A stretch of DNA of 7,759 nucleotides, from contig DATFXR010000005.1 in NCBI GenBank assembly GCA_035315685.1, forward strand, positions 1 to 7,759, read 5' to 3'. Made by a program: the position numbers and the translations under genes. The number at the start of each line of letters is the position of its first letter. The first letter of the stretch is position 1. Of this stretch, positions 5,357 to 7,759 are shown piece by piece. The notes beneath the pieces are model-generated. The model was given only the letters and a program-made list of their open reading frames with translations. It was not told the DNA's origin and did not search any database. Origin of the DNA: QHWK01 sp035315685. GTDB lineage: Bacteria > Acidobacteriota > Vicinamibacteria > Vicinamibacterales > CAVVIG01.

Positions 5357-7257
5357 GGCAATCCAAAAGCGAGAAGCACGTTGCCGCGGACACCGTTCCC
5401 CAGCTCGGAATAGCCGGACGGGACGAAGAGCATTCCTTTCGCGACGACAGGTCCGGCCGCGTTGATGGTGCCACCTCTGGCCGTCACGCCGTTCACAGTT
5501 TCGAATTCGCGCGCGGTGTCGAACTGCCATAGCGCCCTGCCGTCGGCCGTCGAATACGCGAAGATCTTCCCGGCGCTCGATCCGAAGAACAGTACCCCGG
5601 GAATCACCGTCACCGGCGCGCCCCCGCCCTCTGGAGGCGCTGCCCGCCACGCGATCTCACCAGTCTGAAGCCGTAGCGCCGCTACTCCGAGCGGCTGCGA
5701 CGCACGCGTCACCGGGAAGTAGGCCAGCTGTTCGTCGGCCGCCGAACCCCACATGATCGCGCCGCCCCCGCGGTCGATGCCGAGCCCCACCTGGCGGCTC
5801 CAGACGATCTCGCCGTCCTTGTCGGGATCGAGCCCCCACGCGTGACCGTCCTTTTGACCAATCACAATCAGCGAGCGGCCGCCCGGAAGGGTGCGCAGGA
5901 TCGGCGCGTTGCCGAAATCCATGTCCGGCCCCAGATCGTCCGGACACGTTTCCGATTTGTTGTCCTTGGGAACCTGCGGCCGATATTTGCCGGGACAGTC
6001 GCGGACATAGGCATCGTTTGCCATCACCTGCTTCGTCCACAACCGGCGGCCGGTGTCGAGATCGAACGCGATGACGGCGTCCGAGCCCCGCGCGGCCGGC
6101 TCGGTGTAGCCGTTGCCAGTGGCGACGTAGACCGCGCGGCGTTGCAGATCGACCGAGGGTGCTGACCATACGCCGGCGCCGGCAGGTCCCCAGAGTTGCG
6201 TCCCTTTGGACGTCTTCCCGAGCGGTACTGGCTGCTCGGCGATCGTGTACGACGTCCAGAGCCGTTTGCCCGTCCGCGGGTCATACGCGGCGACGCCGCC
6301 GCGGAAGGTACAACAGGGATACGCCGGGTTGCCGGCGCCTGATTCCTCGAGCGAGGAGATCGGAACGTAGAGGCGGCCGGCCGCGAGGGTCGGCGCCCCG
6401 GTCACGCGCGCAACCGGATGCCGATCGATCCGGTCGCTCCAGACTCTTGCTCCAGTCTCCGCGTCGATCGCGTAGACATTGCCTTTCACGTCGCCAAAGT
6501 ACGCGAGGTAGCGATGCGCACCGCCGCCCGGCCCGATGCTGACGGCCGTGCGTACGCCGGCGTTGGCGCGGAACGACCAGTGGACGCAGCCGCTATCTGC
6601 ATCGAGCGCGTACACGAAGCCCGTGTCGGCGCCGACGAACACTCGGCCACCGGCCGCGGTCGGCTGACCGTACGCCGAGTTCCCGTTCGGGAATCCGAAC
6701 GCCCACTTCAGAGTCAACTTCGACACATCGATGGCGGACAGCCCGGGCTTCGGTTGAAATCTCGAGTTGCCGGTGTCGAAGCCCCACCCGTTCCAGTCGC
6801 TGTCGGAGGATGGAGCGATCGGCGGGTGCGTCTGGCAGCGATGCGTCATCGCTGAGGCGTCTCCAGAGTCCGCCGAGCCGAGCGGCCGGCCGCCGACGTA
6901 CACGGCAACGACGCGCTTCTCGAATTCGGAGAGGCCCCGGGCGTACGGCGCCATCGATCCGCTGGTGATCGAGGCGAGCACCTGTTCCGGCGTGAACCGG
7001 TTCAGCGCGTAGCGATCGGTCGCGCCGTCTCTGCCGGTGTCGTGACAGCCCGCGCATCGTCCGGTGAACGCGAAGATGCCGGCGTTCGTGTTCTGCGGGT
7101 GCGCGAGATCTTCAGTTGGCGTCGTGCCTGGGGGCTGCGCGGCCACCGAGAGAACGCAGAGGAAAGAAACCGCAGAGCACGCAGAGATCGCAGAGTACAT
7201 TATGTTCTGCGTGCTCCGCGGTCTCTGCGGTTGCTTTCCGGTGTGCAGCGACCTCAT
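5353..7257 (-). CDS. Secreted cytochrome c / PQQ beta-propeller dehydrogenase, PVA-dehydrogenase-like
   Basis: This 634-residue exported quinohemoprotein has a leader ending LSVAA|QPPG (about residue 40). A cytochrome c domain follows, with heme motif CAGCH (68-72) and a likely axial Met in SGSMAPYA (102). The rest is a PQQ-type propeller with at least seven tryptophan-docking strands such as GFVYALDADSG, GNVYAIDAETG and GGVAAYDPRTG. A vicinal Cys pair, PCCTF (about 315-316), and MDFGNAP resemble PQQ-dependent alcohol dehydrogenases. The layout fits polyvinyl-alcohol dehydrogenase (cytochrome), which oxidises secondary alcohols in the periplasm and passes electrons through its own heme; the true substrate is unknown. 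I chose the ATG at 7257 because it overlaps the amidohydrolase stop as ATGA and supplies a Lys/Arg-containing leader. The ATG at 7200 (615 residues) leaves a leader with no positive charge but has GGAG 13 bases upstream. Confidence 0.88.
   Translation of the reverse strand: MRSLHTGKQPQRPRSTQNIMYSAISACSAVSFLCVLSVAAQPPGTTPTEDLAHPQNTNAGIFAFTGRCAGCHDTGRDGATDRYALNRFTPEQVLASITSGSMAPYARGLSEFEKRVVAVYVGGRPLGSADSGDASAMTHRCQTHPPIAPSSDSDWNGWGFDTGNSRFQPKPGLSAIDVSKLTLKWAFGFPNGNSAYGQPTAAGGRVFVGADTGFVYALDADSGCVHWSFRANAGVRTAVSIGPGGGAHRYLAYFGDVKGNVYAIDAETGARVWSDRIDRHPVARVTGAPTLAAGRLYVPISSLEESGAGNPAYPCCTFRGGVAAYDPRTGKRLWTSYTIAEQPVPLGKTSKGTQLWGPAGAGVWSAPSVDLQRRAVYVATGNGYTEPAARGSDAVIAFDLDTGRRLWTKQVMANDAYVRDCPGKYRPQVPKDNKSETCPDDLGPDMDFGNAPILRTLPGGRSLIVIGQKDGHAWGLDPDKDGEIVWSRQVGLGIDRGGGAIMWGSAADEQLAYFPVTRASQPLGVAALRLQTGEIAWRAAPPEGGGAPVTVIPGVLFFGSSAGKIFAYSTADGRALWQFDTAREFETVNGVTARGGTINAAGPVVAKGMLFVPSGYSELGNGVRGNVLLAFGLP
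7155..7239. repeat. Imperfect inverted repeat made of CGCAGAG units
   Basis: The left side carries CGCAGAG at 7155, 7171, 7180 and 7189, the last three spaced exactly 9 bases apart. The right side (7207-7239) carries reverse-complement variants. Pairing 7161-7193 with 7207-7239 gives 27 matches in 33 positions around a 13-base loop (7194-7206). Low-complexity elements built from CGCAGAG-like units recur in many environmental bacterial genomes; that this is one of them is my recognition of the pattern, not a search result. It lies wholly within the leader-coding part of the quinoprotein gene if that gene starts at 7257. In mRNA it would form a long hairpin just after the start codon. Confidence 0.75.
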
Positions 7258-7759
7258 TTCGCGCTGCTCGATGTCCGGCTGTTCTGGTCGCCGGCGGCGC
7301 CGCCCTTGAACACCGTTCCGCCCTTCACCACGACCTCGACGTTCGACAGCGCGACGATGTCGAACAGCGGATTGCCTTTGACGACGATGACGTCGCCGAG
7401 CTTCCCAGGCTCGATCGTGCCGAGCTCGCGACCTTTGCCGATGATCTGGGCGTTGACGCGCGTGGCGGCTGCAATCGCACGCTGCGGCGTCATGCCCATG
7501 TCGACGTGCACCTTGACCTCGCGCCACAGCGCGTCGGTGTGGAAGTTCATCGGTGTGCCGCTGTCGGTGCCCATCCCCATCACGGCGCCGGCTTCGATGA
7601 ACTGTTTGACGCCCCGCTCGCGATACAGCATCTCGCGATCGGTCCGCGCGAAGTAACTCAGCGCCGGCCAATTCTTCAACGAGTCCTGCACCTCGGCGAA
7701 GATCTCCGGCGGCAGCGCCTTCTTCAGCTCAGGATCCTGCAGCCGCTCGGGGAAGGCCG
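7254..7759 (-). CDS. Amidohydrolase, C-terminal part (5' end outside window)
   Basis: The reading frame is open to the right edge, so at least 168 residues are present and the N-terminal part is missing. The sequence shows the C-terminal half of a metal-dependent amidohydrolase of the imidazolonepropionase/prolidase-like group. VMGMGTDSGTP carries the conserved metal-site Asp near the end of the TIM barrel. GMTPQRAIAAATRVNAQIIG and LGTIEPGKLGDVIVVKGNPL are the family's typical C-terminal helix and return to the small beta-sandwich domain. The N-terminal HxH metal motif would lie outside the window. Members hydrolyse amide or ring C-N bonds, including in dipeptides; the substrate here cannot be told, and some family members are exported. 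The TGA stop (7256-7254) overlaps the next gene's ATG, indicating co-transcription with the quinoprotein. The GTG at 7691 is internal, since homologous-looking sequence continues upstream of it. Confidence 0.9.
   Translation of the reverse strand, partial: AFPERLQDPELKKALPPEIFAEVQDSLKNWPALSYFARTDREMLYRERGVKQFIEAGAVMGMGTDSGTPMNFHTDALWREVKVHVDMGMTPQRAIAAATRVNAQIIGKGRELGTIEPGKLGDVIVVKGNPLFDIVALSNVEVVVKGGTVFKGGAAGDQNSRTSSSAK

Noticed and set aside
7155..7239. CRISPR-like array interpretation of the repeated CGCAGAG units
   Set aside because: Units are only 7-9 bases, without unique spacers of constant length, and the two halves are inverted rather than direct repeats.
7258..7671. Upstream extension of the quinoprotein frame to 7671
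   Set aside because: This part overlaps the amidohydrolase in another frame and translates to Arg-rich sequence. The ATG at 7257, overlapping the amidohydrolase stop, is a far better start.

Overview
The window is high-GC bacterial DNA with tightly packed genes. It most resembles a soil or environmental Acidobacteriota, perhaps the Vicinamibacteria. That guess rests on the large Oar-like TonB-dependent receptor with an N-terminal carboxypeptidase-regulatory-like domain, on the quinoprotein and amidohydrolase content, and on the short CGCAGAG-type repeat; no taxonomic marker gene is present. I see no rRNA, tRNA, CRISPR array, insertion sequence, integrase or phage gene.

Layout from left to right. 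(1) A small DGPF/YCII-domain protein lies on the plus strand (34-366). (2) Convergent to it is a minus-strand pair, read from right to left: a TonB-dependent outer-membrane receptor (4542-1696), then a 12-helix major facilitator transporter of the metabolite:H+ symporter type (1689-394). Only 6 bases separate the two, and they share a reading frame. A near-consensus sigma-70 promoter (TTGACA, 18 bases, TATAAC) and a strong ribosome binding site precede the receptor. (3) Divergent from the receptor is a plus-strand membrane-anchored regulator (4662-5348): a RodZ/Xre-type helix-turn-helix, a proline-rich linker and a short RDD-like two-helix membrane segment. (4) Convergent to the regulator, with 4 bases between the stop codons, is a second minus-strand operon: the C-terminal part of a metal-dependent amidohydrolase running off the right edge (7759-7254), overlapped by ATGA with a secreted cytochrome c/PQQ beta-propeller dehydrogenase resembling polyvinyl-alcohol dehydrogenase (7257-5353).

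Likely cooperation. The receptor and symporter could bring one substrate across the outer and then the inner membrane. The amidohydrolase and quinoprotein could process organic compounds in the envelope and pass electrons to the respiratory chain. The divergent helix-turn-helix protein may control the receptor operon from the membrane. These links are inferred from gene order only.

The most unusual feature is an imperfect 33-base-arm inverted repeat built from 9-base CGCAGAG units (7155-7239). It sits inside the signal-peptide region of the quinoprotein, so that the exported protein's leader appears to be encoded by a repeat element. I do not see a clearly new defence or mobile system here.
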